DNA from: Bacteroidales bacterium | Lineage (GTDB): Bacteria > Bacteroidota > Bacteroidia > Bacteroidales > WCHB1-69 | Direction of reading: 5' to 3' | NCBI GenBank assembly: GCA_017394765.1 | Contig: JAFPXF010000093.1 | Location: forward strand, 1-27,996 | Length of the DNA stretch: 27,996 bases | Shown: positions 17,298 to 25,995 of the stretch, in pieces | How positions within the stretch are numbered: position 1 is the stretch's first letter | Layout: every line of letters starts with the position of its first letter | Position numbers and translations under genes: made by a program | The notes under the pieces: generated by a model | What the model saw: only the letters and a program-made list of their open reading frames with translations | Database searches by the model: none | What the model was told of the DNA's origin: nothing

Positions 17298-20200
17298 ATG
17301 AAAAATCCCATATACGCACTTTTCGTTTGTCTGTTCCTGTTTCTTGGAACCGTCACTTTTGCCCAAACCACGGACTACCAGTCCCTATGGAGCCAGTATG
17401 AGCAGGCTGACCACAGCTATTTCCAAGATGCGCAGAAGATGCTTGATAAGATTTCGGGACTTGCCTTCGAGGAGCACAACGAACTGCAACTTTTCAGGGT
17501 GAACTATGAGCGCTATATGCTACGAAGCCAATACGGCTACAGCAGCTGGGGCACGAAAAACCACCTGCTCTACCTCGACGGTCTCCGGAAAACTTCGCCA
17601 CAACCCTATCAAGGACTATACCACTATTTGATAGCGAACAAAATAATATCCGATCTTGATTTCAGGAACACAACACCTTCTGGCAAGACGGATTTGTCGC
17701 TATATGAAGAGAGGAGCGATGCGGAGAAAAGAGCGGCTGCGAAACGCTATTATGCAGAGGGACTATCCCAACTGCTGGAATACGGGGACATCCCGGCTGC
17801 ACCATTCTCTTTCCTGCTGTACGCCCCCACCGAATCCCTGTGCTGGCAGCCAGTCCTCTTCGATCTGGCACTGATGGACATCCTTGACTGTCCCTACCCT
17901 TTTCTGGTGGACAGTCTGCTGGACACGTTGCTGCCGAAAGCCATCCTGCGGCATAATGCCGACAGCCGTCCCCAAGCCGCTCTCTTTTACGAACTTCAGC
18001 TGCTGAATCTTCGCCAAAATATCGAAAGCCCCGTTCCGGGAGATTGGGACAGCATACCCTATTGGCAGGAATTGGAGCGGCTGGAACAGAAGTATCCATA
18101 TAACATATCCTTGAGATACCAAAAGGCCGCCTTCCTCTACCTTCATCACCAGACGCATCCGGAGTTTTACACGCCTTGCCGGCAAATTCTGGAGGAATTG
18201 TCCGCCCTGCCCAATGACAAGACGCGGATCCCGCAGAACGCCCGCTGCCTTTTGGACAAACTCACCGAACCCAGAGTGCAATTGGCAGTGCAAAAAATCA
18301 ACCGGTTCCCGCGCCGCAAAATCGACATTCCCATCCGATACAAGAACATTGACACGCTCTATCTTTCTGTATATAAGACAGACAACATCATCACCTCCTA
18401 TCGGAATGAGCGGAAGACGGTGTCACCCTTCTCTGCCTGTTTCCGGGAGCATTTCCGCGAGTGCGTGCAAAAACAGCAGTACAGGTTGAACCCGGTTCAC
18501 GGCGAGGTTGCCTCCACCGACCTCTGGATCGACTCTTTGCCGTACGGGAAATACACGGTGGTGCTACACAACGGGACAGTGCCCGACTCCAACAACTGCC
18601 TCTGCGTCTTCCCCATGATTGTCTCGGCCGTACAATGGACACAAATCCAGCATCCCGACGGACTTTGCCTCTTCGCATCCGATGCGAAAACCGGCAAACC
18701 GATAACTCATCGGAAAACCTCCCTGAACTTGGACTTTTCTGTCAGCAGCGCAGTAAAAAGGTCGGTCGCCATCAAGAGCCGGACCGACAAGTACGGCCGG
18801 ATTCTCATACCGAACACTCGTATAAAAAACCATCTCCGCCACTATTATGATGATTTCCTTGCAGATATAAACATCTCTCTCCCAGACCATAACGACTGCT
18901 ATCGTGCGGAGATAGAGATTCCGGAAGGTCGCTGGCATCCATACAAATACAGTTATTGGCGCGCAAGACGATTCGATGACGACACCCGGCATAAAGTCCA
19001 AATCATCACCGACCGTTCGCTGTACCGTCCCGGACAGACCGTTTATTTCAAAGCCATTCTTCAGAAAAACGGCAAACCGCTCAAGCAAGGCAGAGTGGAG
19101 GTGAGCCTGGAAAGAATCGGCAAAGAACAGCTTGAGACCCTTCACCTGCCCGTGTCGAAGTTCGGCAGCGTTTCGGGAAAATTCGTTTTGCCCAATCAGC
19201 CTGGCTCCTATACTATACGATGCTCCAAGGAAAACAATTGGCGATGGTATGAGACAGAAATTGTCACGGCAGAGGAGTACAAATTGCCCTCGTTCTATCT
19301 TAAACTTATGGATATGCCCGAAAACGAGTGGCATCACGACTCCATTTTCGTCAAAGGCAGTGCAGTTTCGTATGCCGGTTTCCCGCTCATCGAGGCCGAT
19401 GTGACACTGCGCCTGCGCATTCAGACTTACGGCAGAAATGCAAATGTTCATTTTTACGAAGAGACCCTGAAAACGGATGCTTCGGGCTGTTTTTCGTTTG
19501 TTTTCCCGAAGTTGGATTACAATGGGGCGGCGAGCACAGAGGTGGAAGCTGTGGTCACCGATGTCAACGGCGAGACCCATACGGCCAAGAAGAGCATTTA
19601 TATCCAGTGGAAACCGTTCCAATTTGAAATCCAAATGCCGAAAACGGTCAACCAGCGGCTTGAAGACACGCTTTCCGCGGTGGTTATTCCCCGCGACATC
19701 TTAAAGAAAAGGGTGAGCGTGCCCGTGAAAGTCACAGTCTTGCGGCTCCGGATGTCCGAGAGAACCGGTGTTTATCACCCCCTTCCACAAGAGCCGCTCT
19801 ACACGGAGGCCCAATACCGGCAATATTTTCCCGAATACTTCTATGACCGACGTGACGGGGACAATCCTACCTATTGGGACGTGATGGACACCGTATGGCA
19901 AACCACGCGTTCTTTCTATCCGGACAGTCTGTTGATGGTTGACATATCGAAATGGAGGCCGGGATATTACAGATTTGAATACCAACTGGAGGATTCACTT
20001 TACACCGCAAAAGAGACACGGGTTTTCCGTATCATCCACACTGGCAAGCAGGCCATACCTTCCCAAAATCCTTTGCTTATTGAGATATTGCAAAGCGAAG
20101 CGAAGATTCCAGACAGGAAAACACGGACAAGTGTTTCAGATTATGCAGGAAACAAAAGCCTCTTCCGAAAAAACAAGATTCCTGTGATAATCGGCTCCAC

Positions 20201-23200
20201 ATTGGAAAACTCTTACGTAACACTTTGCTATCAGACAAGCCATAATCTGCAAAAGATCAAGAAATTCCATCTAAACAACAATCTGGACACGTTCACTTTG
20301 CGGCTCCGGAACACCGGTTATCTTAAAATAAGGGCATTCTGTTATAAAAACAGCCAATTATTCAATGATAGCCACAATTATTCTATAGGGAAAAAATTGA
20401 CCAAAAGTCAAGAGCGTTTCATATCAAACCTTTTCAACAATCTGAATGTCAATATTATACATTGGAGTAGTCGGATTCAGCCTGGACAAGAGGGCAAGTG
20501 GGAGGTGGAGATTTCCGATACCAGGAACCGTCATCCGAACGCAGAAGTGCTGGCTTGGATGCTGGACAAGAGTTTGTACGGTTTGGATATGCCCCCGTTG
20601 GAAATCAAGCAGCGTAGTAACAGACTTGAGGACTTGACTTGGTGGCAGCAGCAATGGCTGAAACTATACAACCGCAAAAATTTCCACGGAAGCTATCACG
20701 GTTTTGGTTTGCAAAACACCTCCGAAACAGCCCAACCGACACTGAAACCTATAATAGAATGCAGCATAGAGGATGGTCCGGCCTTGAAAATGCGGTCGGC
20801 ATGGCCCAAATTCACACCAGATGCCACCAGTTCCAGAGGACGTGTCAGCGGGGAGAGCATCCGCACAACACCCGGAAGGTCCGTAACTTCCGCCTTAAGC
20901 AACCTAGAGGGGGTATCATCCCTGAACGAGTCCCGCACTGTACGAGGCAACCGTTCCGACGGTGCCAAGACCGTCGTGGATGGCGTAAGAGTGCGCGATG
21001 GCGAAGAATCTGTTGTGGCGGAGGAACTTTCTAACGACAATGAGCACATCGTTCCCCCGGCGCGCACCTATATCCGTAAGAATTTTACGGAGACAGCCTT
21101 CTTCGAGCCCGCTCTGCGCACCGACAAGGAGGGCCGCGTGCGGATGGTATTCACCGTACCTGACCAGTTCACCGAATGGCAGATGAACCTGTATGGCCAC
21201 ACGCGCAAAGGATTAACGGTTTTTAACTCCCTGTCAGCCACCTCCTGCCAGTCGCTGATGATCCAGAGCAACGCGCCGCGCTTCTTCCGCGAGGGCGACA
21301 CGATGATGTTCCAGGCCAAAATCACCAACATAACGGACACCCTCTTGCGCGGAACCACCCGCATCGAGTTCTTCAACCCCGAGACCAACAACCCGATTCC
21401 CGCGCTATTGGGCGACGCGCCCGAAAAGGAGTTCCTTTGCGGTGCAGACAAGTCCACCAACGTAAGCTGGCGTGTGGCGGTGCCACGTAACCTCTCCGTC
21501 ATCGCATACCGAATCACCGCACAGTCGGGCCGCTACACCGACGGAATGGAGGCCGTGCTGCCCGTGCTGAGCAGCCGCACTGCCGTGACCGAGTCAATGC
21601 ACTTCGTGGTTCCTGCCGGCGAAGACACCACTCTGATATTCAAAAGATTAAAAGACAATCAAAGCACCACCTTGCACTCCAACAACTATACGGTGGAGAT
21701 TACCGCCAACCCTTCGTGGACAGCCATCCAGTCGCTGGAGTATTTGATGACCTACCGCTACGAGTGCAACGAGCAACTCTTCTCCAAACTGTACGCCAAC
21801 GCACTTGCCCGGCACATCGTGACGCAATTCCCGCAAATCGAGAAAGTGTATGTGCAATGGGCCAACGACACGACATTGCAGGGGCTTGAATCGCAACTGT
21901 TTAAGAATGAACAACTCAAGAGCATCTTGTTATCGGAAAGTCCGTGGGTAATGGACGCGCAGCGGGAAAACGCCCGTATGCAACAAATGGCGAAACTGTT
22001 CCAGACCAGCCGGTTGGACAAGGAGATGGAGGCGATAGCGCGAAAACTGAAGAACAACCAGATGGATGACGGCGGTTTCGCCTGGTTCGGGAAGAGTTTC
22101 TTCTCACCCTACATCACGAGCCATCTTGTAGCCAGCTACGCCAAGTTGCAATCACTCGGTGTGGAGCTTCCTGATATGGAAAAAGTTATGCATAAGGCTA
22201 TCCAGCGGTTAGACACTTTTCAAAAGCACAAATTCACTGAATATCAAAAAGACCTATACCCTCATAAGTATTTCCAATTCACGGAAGAGGACATCCAATA
22301 TCTTTATGCGAGAACCTGGTTCGGAGCCGACTCGACCTGGCTATCGCAAGCCTACGTACAAAACCTGCTCTCCCTGTTGACCACTGATGTGCGGAACAGG
22401 CCGCTGATGCAGCAAGCCCAAACCGGACTCGTGTTGCACCGCTTAGGGCGCACAAACGAAGCGCAACGCATTATGGAACGCATTCGGCAGCAGGCGATTA
22501 CGAGCAGCGAGGAGGGGATGTTCTGGGGAAAGGAATACAACGGGAAATATTACCGTTGGTATCAGGCACCCATTGAGCGGCAAGCCGTCCTGATTGAAGC
22601 TTTTAACATTATTTCACCTAACAAACAGGAATTGGACCAGATGAAGCAGTGGCTGTTGATGCAAAAACATCAGCAGGGATGGTCTAACACGAAAGCCACT
22701 GCGGAGGCCATCTTCGCGCTGATGATGGGTGATGCCAGCGTGCTCAACACAGAGAGCAACACCATATTACGTGTCGGCGAAGCACGGTTTGTGCCCGCGA
22801 GGGAAGCCACTTCGGTTCCGGGCACCGGTTATTTCACGAAATCGTGGACAGAGGGCGACATCACACCAAAGTTGGCAGAGATTGCAGTTGCCGCCGACAC
22901 GTCTCATTTCGTCTTCGGGGCCTGCTACTGGCAGTACGTGGAGGATATCGACAAAGTATCCGAATCCGCCACGGGGTTACGCATCCAGCGGGTGTTGTAC
23001 CACGAGGTACGCGGTCCGGAAGGCTTACAGTTGGTACCCGTAACCGAAGAAAATCCCGCTCGCTTGGGCGAAAAGCTGACCGTACGGCTCACCATCACCT
23101 CCGACCGCGATTTGGAGTATGTGCATCTGAAAGACAGTCGCGCCGCCGCTTTCGAGCCCGTCAGCAGCCACACGCAATACTTGTATCGGCACCCGCTCTC

Positions 23201-23396
23201 TTATACGATGGTCCCGCACGACGCCGCCACCGATTTCTTCTTTGACCGTATGCCGGCGGGGACACACATCATTGACTACCCGTTGCTGGCCACCCAGGTC
23301 GGCACTTTCCTGAACGGCCTGGCCACAGTGGAGTGTATGTATGCGCCCGAGTTCCGCGGGCACAGCGCCCCACTGAGCGTGACCGTTGTGCGATAA
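17298..23396 (+). CDS. Very large exported alpha-2-macroglobulin family protein with plug-like insertion
   Basis: This 2032-residue exported protein belongs to the bacterial alpha-2-macroglobulins, thought to trap proteases in the periplasm or at the surface. The signal peptide is 1-23 (ending FLGTVTFAQ). A helical, TPR-like N-terminal region follows to about 330. The MG2 motif is at 567-585 (DRSLYRPGQTVYFK). The A2M core domain begins at about 1258 (RKNFTETAFFEP, VPDQFTEW at 1287-1294). The thioester-like motif is Cys1490-Asn-Glu-Gln in YECNEQ, followed by an alpha/alpha thioester domain and a C-terminal MG domain (DLEYVHLKDSRAAAFEP). Residues about 1187-1234 (RTTPGRSVTSALSNLEGV, VRGNRSDG, VVDGVRVRDGE) resemble a TonB-receptor plug and sit where the bait region would be. 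There is no lipobox and no T9SS tail. The start at 17298 is chosen for its signal peptide; the frame is open from 17259. Confidence 0.9.
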   Translation: MKNPIYALFVCLFLFLGTVTFAQTTDYQSLWSQYEQADHSYFQDAQKMLDKISGLAFEEHNELQLFRVNYERYMLRSQYGYSSWGTKNHLLYLDGLRKTSPQPYQGLYHYLIANKIISDLDFRNTTPSGKTDLSLYEERSDAEKRAAAKRYYAEGLSQLLEYGDIPAAPFSFLLYAPTESLCWQPVLFDLALMDILDCPYPFLVDSLLDTLLPKAILRHNADSRPQAALFYELQLLNLRQNIESPVPGDWDSIPYWQELERLEQKYPYNISLRYQKAAFLYLHHQTHPEFYTPCRQILEELSALPNDKTRIPQNARCLLDKLTEPRVQLAVQKINRFPRRKIDIPIRYKNIDTLYLSVYKTDNIITSYRNERKTVSPFSACFREHFRECVQKQQYRLNPVHGEVASTDLWIDSLPYGKYTVVLHNGTVPDSNNCLCVFPMIVSAVQWTQIQHPDGLCLFASDAKTGKPITHRKTSLNLDFSVSSAVKRSVAIKSRTDKYGRILIPNTRIKNHLRHYYDDFLADINISLPDHNDCYRAEIEIPEGRWHPYKYSYWRARRFDDDTRHKVQIITDRSLYRPGQTVYFKAILQKNGKPLKQGRVEVSLERIGKEQLETLHLPVSKFGSVSGKFVLPNQPGSYTIRCSKENNWRWYETEIVTAEEYKLPSFYLKLMDMPENEWHHDSIFVKGSAVSYAGFPLIEADVTLRLRIQTYGRNANVHFYEETLKTDASGCFSFVFPKLDYNGAASTEVEAVVTDVNGETHTAKKSIYIQWKPFQFEIQMPKTVNQRLEDTLSAVVIPRDILKKRVSVPVKVTVLRLRMSERTGVYHPLPQEPLYTEAQYRQYFPEYFYDRRDGDNPTYWDVMDTVWQTTRSFYPDSLLMVDISKWRPGYYRFEYQLEDSLYTAKETRVFRIIHTGKQAIPSQNPLLIEILQSEAKIPDRKTRTSVSDYAGNKSLFRKNKIPVIIGSTLENSYVTLCYQTSHNLQKIKKFHLNNNLDTFTLRLRNTGYLKIRAFCYKNSQLFNDSHNYSIGKKLTKSQERFISNLFNNLNVNIIHWSSRIQPGQEGKWEVEISDTRNRHPNAEVLAWMLDKSLYGLDMPPLEIKQRSNRLEDLTWWQQQWLKLYNRKNFHGSYHGFGLQNTSETAQPTLKPIIECSIEDGPALKMRSAWPKFTPDATSSRGRVSGESIRTTPGRSVTSALSNLEGVSSLNESRTVRGNRSDGAKTVVDGVRVRDGEESVVAEELSNDNEHIVPPARTYIRKNFTETAFFEPALRTDKEGRVRMVFTVPDQFTEWQMNLYGHTRKGLTVFNSLSATSCQSLMIQSNAPRFFREGDTMMFQAKITNITDTLLRGTTRIEFFNPETNNPIPALLGDAPEKEFLCGADKSTNVSWRVAVPRNLSVIAYRITAQSGRYTDGMEAVLPVLSSRTAVTESMHFVVPAGEDTTLIFKRLKDNQSTTLHSNNYTVEITANPSWTAIQSLEYLMTYRYECNEQLFSKLYANALARHIVTQFPQIEKVYVQWANDTTLQGLESQLFKNEQLKSILLSESPWVMDAQRENARMQQMAKLFQTSRLDKEMEAIARKLKNNQMDDGGFAWFGKSFFSPYITSHLVASYAKLQSLGVELPDMEKVMHKAIQRLDTFQKHKFTEYQKDLYPHKYFQFTEEDIQYLYARTWFGADSTWLSQAYVQNLLSLLTTDVRNRPLMQQAQTGLVLHRLGRTNEAQRIMERIRQQAITSSEEGMFWGKEYNGKYYRWYQAPIERQAVLIEAFNIISPNKQELDQMKQWLLMQKHQQGWSNTKATAEAIFALMMGDASVLNTESNTILRVGEARFVPAREATSVPGTGYFTKSWTEGDITPKLAEIAVAADTSHFVFGACYWQYVEDIDKVSESATGLRIQRVLYHEVRGPEGLQLVPVTEENPARLGEKLTVRLTITSDRDLEYVHLKDSRAAAFEPVSSHTQYLYRHPLSYTMVPHDAATDFFFDRMPAGTHIIDYPLLATQVGTFLNGLATVECMYAPEFRGHSAPLSVTVVR

Positions 23397-23531
23397 CCAA
23401 TTGTATTCATTAGAATTATTGTGAAATTAAAAATACAGATTTAACAAATTATTACAAATACAAATTCATAACCATTTGGTTTCCAATGCAAAAATATTTT
23501 TATAATATTTTTACAGAGTTTGTTTTTTTCA

Positions 23532-23539
23532 TAGATTTG
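23532..23539 (+). promoter_or_regulatory. Bacteroidetes -7 box (TAGATTTG) for the sigma factor gene
   Basis: TAGATTTGCGGC matches TAnnTTTG and lies 17 bp upstream of the ATG at 23556, giving a very short leader. The 159 bp between the A2M stop and this gene are AT-rich and contain no clear terminator. Confidence 0.5.
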
Positions 23540-23555
23540 CGGCACGTAAAATATT

Positions 23556-24482
23556 ATGAAAAAAATGGAAGCAGATAATTTTATCAAAGAGAGCAATAGC
23601 GCACCGTTTACAGAAGTACCATCGGAAGATTTCATTGACATCCTTTTGCAAGGAGGCGGGCTTGCAGACGAGGCCGCGTATTATTTGCTGCATCACCGGT
23701 TCGGTCATCGGTTGAAGAGGCGGTTTGAAGTTTACCACAACCGGCTGATGGACAACTACGAGGACGTGGTAGAGGATTTTTTCTTCTATCTGCGAGAGGG
23801 AAAGGAGTGCGAGAACCAATCACCCTACCAGTCGTTGCGGCGCATCCGAAAGAAGGGTGCATTCGAGGGATGGCTGCTCAACACATTCCGCAACTACCTC
23901 ACCTCGCGTGCCGCAGCAGAGGAAAAATACGTTTCTCCGGGACTTTTGGCCGACAGCGTCACCAGCACGGATGCCCCCGACAATCTCCTGACGGACGAGA
24001 GGGCGCTCTCCGCCGCCGCCCACTTGATCGCCTACGCGCACCAGACTCTCAACCCGCACTATCGTTTTGTTCTCCTCCGCGCCCTGCTGACGATGCTTGA
24101 CCCGCAGCAGTCGTTGCCGAACGAAGCGGTGGCCCAGGTGCTTGGGATGACCGGTCTCTCGTACCGTGTCACCGTCCACCGCGCCAAATGCAGTCTCGCG
24201 AAACTCCGCGACCGTCTGCTCGGTGGCGAGGAACTCCTTCTCGACGATGCGCACCGGCAAATGGCGCGGCGCATCAACGACGACTTCACCCATCTCTACC
24301 CCACCCTGCTGGACTTCTACGAGCAGAGCATCGACACGCTGCAGAGTGCCGAGGCCATCCGGGCGCTTCGCCAGCAATACCGCGAGAGCACCGGCTACAC
24401 ATTCCACGAACCGGATGTCGCCTACACCGCCCGACTCAGCGCCACGGGCTTCTGGAACAAGATGAACCGATGGATGATTTGA
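23556..24482 (+). CDS. Divergent ECF-like sigma-70 factor with C-terminal extension
   Basis: This 308-residue protein looks like a sigma-70 family regulator. A region 2-like segment spans about 35-125 (MDNYEDVVEDFFFYLREG, then GAFEGWLLNTFRNYLTSRAAAEEKY). A region 4-like helix-turn-helix spans about 163-222 (LNPHYRFVLLRALL, NEAVAQVLGMTGLSYRVTVHRAKCSLAKLRDRLL). About 85 further residues (223-308) have no recognised domain, whereas typical ECF factors end near residue 180-200. No anti-sigma gene is adjacent, so the extension could be the regulatory part; that is inference. It lies 159 bp downstream of the A2M gene on the same strand with its own candidate promoter. An in-frame ATG at 23565 is an alternative start. 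Confidence 0.72.
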   Translation: MKKMEADNFIKESNSAPFTEVPSEDFIDILLQGGGLADEAAYYLLHHRFGHRLKRRFEVYHNRLMDNYEDVVEDFFFYLREGKECENQSPYQSLRRIRKKGAFEGWLLNTFRNYLTSRAAAEEKYVSPGLLADSVTSTDAPDNLLTDERALSAAAHLIAYAHQTLNPHYRFVLLRALLTMLDPQQSLPNEAVAQVLGMTGLSYRVTVHRAKCSLAKLRDRLLGGEELLLDDAHRQMARRINDDFTHLYPTLLDFYEQSIDTLQSAEAIRALRQQYRESTGYTFHEPDVAYTARLSATGFWNKMNRWMI

Positions 24483-24522
24483 AACGGTCCATTGTCTTCT
24501 TCCTTGTGCCCCAGCCATCACT

Positions 24523-24630
24523 CAAAGGCACTCACTTGGTAAAGGCAGACTTCCTTCACGGGATGCGTGCTGGAACTCAACTGTGCCTCGTACCAAGGGC
24601 ACTTGCTTGGTTAAGGCAGACTTTCTTCAC
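24523..24630. repeat. 37-bp imperfect direct repeat at the 3' end of the RNA ligase gene
   Basis: Copies at 24523-24559 and 24594-24630 match at 32 of 37 positions, with 71 bp between their starts. The right copy encodes the end of the ligase (VKKVCLNQASAL on the minus strand). The left copy lies beyond the ligase stop and would read VKEVCLYQVSAF in the same orientation, then stop. It looks like a decayed duplicate of the gene's 3' end. Confidence 0.75.
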
Positions 24631-25626
24631 AAGAGCCGCGCACTGTTTGTTGAACTCCTTGTTCAGCGATTTCTGCTCGGATTTTTCCAGCGCCACGTAG
24701 GCGCCTCCGTGTTCTTTGAGAAAATCCGCGAGGGCATCTTTCGAGAGCATCCCAATCAGCTTGCCGATATCCTTGGGGTAAGAGACATCCCCGATATGGC
24801 TCACCACGTTGGCCAGCCTGTTTTCCGTGACGTATGCCTCCACTTCCGTCACGAGGGATTTCAAGGCTTCGCTAAACGGTACCGTTCCCGTTGACGATTT
24901 GCTCTTTTTTTTCACACTCTTTTTCTCCGCGAACCTTTCGTTCTTGCTTTTGATGAGCACGCGGGAGCCATTCCTCAGATACTTGGTCTCCACCGGACGG
25001 ATGACCACCCCCTCGCAGATGTTGTCCTCAATAGCCGGAAGTCCCAGCCACCCGGCGATCTTGCTCGGAAAGGCATTCGGGTGTTTCAAGCATTCGGCCA
25101 AAGTGCCCCGGAAAAGGGTCTTCGCATAGAAAATTTCCACGGACTCGAACAGTTCGTTTATTTCATCCACCGGCAGGAATCTGCTTTTCCCTCTTTCAAA
25201 TAAATAGATATCGAACCCGTAGAATTCGTGTCCGGGAGCGTAAAAGACCCCCTTTTGTATCAGCGGCAGGTCCGGCCGGGCTTTAACGTCATCGTGCGGG
25301 TACCGTCCCCCGAACATCTCCCCGAAAACCTGGATCTGAGCGACACCGGGATAGCGCCTTTTCACCCTCTCAAAAAGTTTGACGACCCTGTCTCGATAGG
25401 CAGCCAACAGCTTGGGGTAGGCATAGAACCGGTCTGTTTCCGTGAGGATGGAGTTCCTTTTGGCAAACTGAACATCCGTCCCGTCACAAAGGAAACTGGT
25501 GTTAGAGCCGTGCACTTTTTCCTGCACCACATATTCCAAATCGGCCGGCATTTCCGCCGCCACACACTCCATAAAAGCCTGATTAAAGGAGTTCTCTATA
25601 GAACTATATTTCTTAAATTCCAACAT
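24577..25626 (-). CDS. T4 Rnl2-type RNA ligase
   Basis: This 349-residue protein is a predicted ATP-dependent RNA ligase that seals 3'-OH/5'-phosphate nicks in RNA, as in RNA repair. The N-terminus (EFKKYSSIEN) matches the start of phage T4 Rnl2. Nucleotidyltransferase motifs are in order: I with Lys37 in QEKVHGSN, the FAKRNS segment at 54-59, FGEMFGG (101-107) with Glu103, III FYGFDIY (135-141), IV EGVVIRP (205-211), and V LIKSKNERF (224-232). Residues about 250-335 (AYVTENRLANVVSHIGDVSY, PKDIGKLIGM) match the separate C-terminal domain of Rnl2, so the protein is full length rather than a minimal ligase core. No kinase or phosphatase partner is adjacent. The last codons lie in a repeated segment. 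It converges on the sigma factor gene. Confidence 0.9.
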   Translation of the reverse strand: MLEFKKYSSIENSFNQAFMECVAAEMPADLEYVVQEKVHGSNTSFLCDGTDVQFAKRNSILTETDRFYAYPKLLAAYRDRVVKLFERVKRRYPGVAQIQVFGEMFGGRYPHDDVKARPDLPLIQKGVFYAPGHEFYGFDIYLFERGKSRFLPVDEINELFESVEIFYAKTLFRGTLAECLKHPNAFPSKIAGWLGLPAIEDNICEGVVIRPVETKYLRNGSRVLIKSKNERFAEKKSVKKKSKSSTGTVPFSEALKSLVTEVEAYVTENRLANVVSHIGDVSYPKDIGKLIGMLSKDALADFLKEHGGAYVALEKSEQKSLNKEFNKQCAALVKKVCLNQASALGTRHS

Positions 25627-25995
25627 ATCCTTATTCTTTTTAGATGCGCATCATCACGCGGTAAAACTTTTTCTTTTCTATTCTCAAGTATGAAAAACAA
25701 AGGATTGTTACACCCCTAAAAATTTTTTCTCGGATGTAACAGCCCCGTATTTTCCATACTATATGGACAGAAGCAACTAAAAAAAACAGATATGGAGTCA
25801 ACAGAAAAAATCACAAACAGAACAAGGAGAAAAGGTGCCAGCCCACGAGTGGCTTACGCCGGCCATTTTCTCTCCCGATCCAGCAAATTCTGCAGAAGAT
25901 TATCGATAGAAAAGCATCGTGTAGCGGACAATTCACCCGCTGCACCTCTCACCTACAACGCTTTACAGACTAGTCTTCACTTGTCCTCACGGCAT
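25627..25995. other. Intergenic region upstream of the RNA ligase gene
   Basis: These 369 bases hold an imperfect inverted repeat at about 25702-25745, with TGTTACA (25706-25712) facing TGTAACA (25735-25741) around a T-rich loop. I see no clear TAnnTTTG box for the ligase and no terminator for the DUF1295 gene. An ATG at 25792 opens a plus-strand frame, but it runs on opposite the DUF1295 gene to 26283 and has no recognisable features. I call no gene here. Confidence 0.5.

Noticed and set aside
18564..19634. A 356-residue open frame on the minus strand
   Set aside because: It is antisense to the MG2 region of the A2M protein and has no recognisable motif.
17298..24482. An A2M plus penicillin-binding protein pair, as in the E. 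coli yfhM-pbpC arrangement
   Set aside because: No PBP1C-like gene flanks the A2M; its neighbours are eno and a sigma factor, and the A2M lacks a lipobox.
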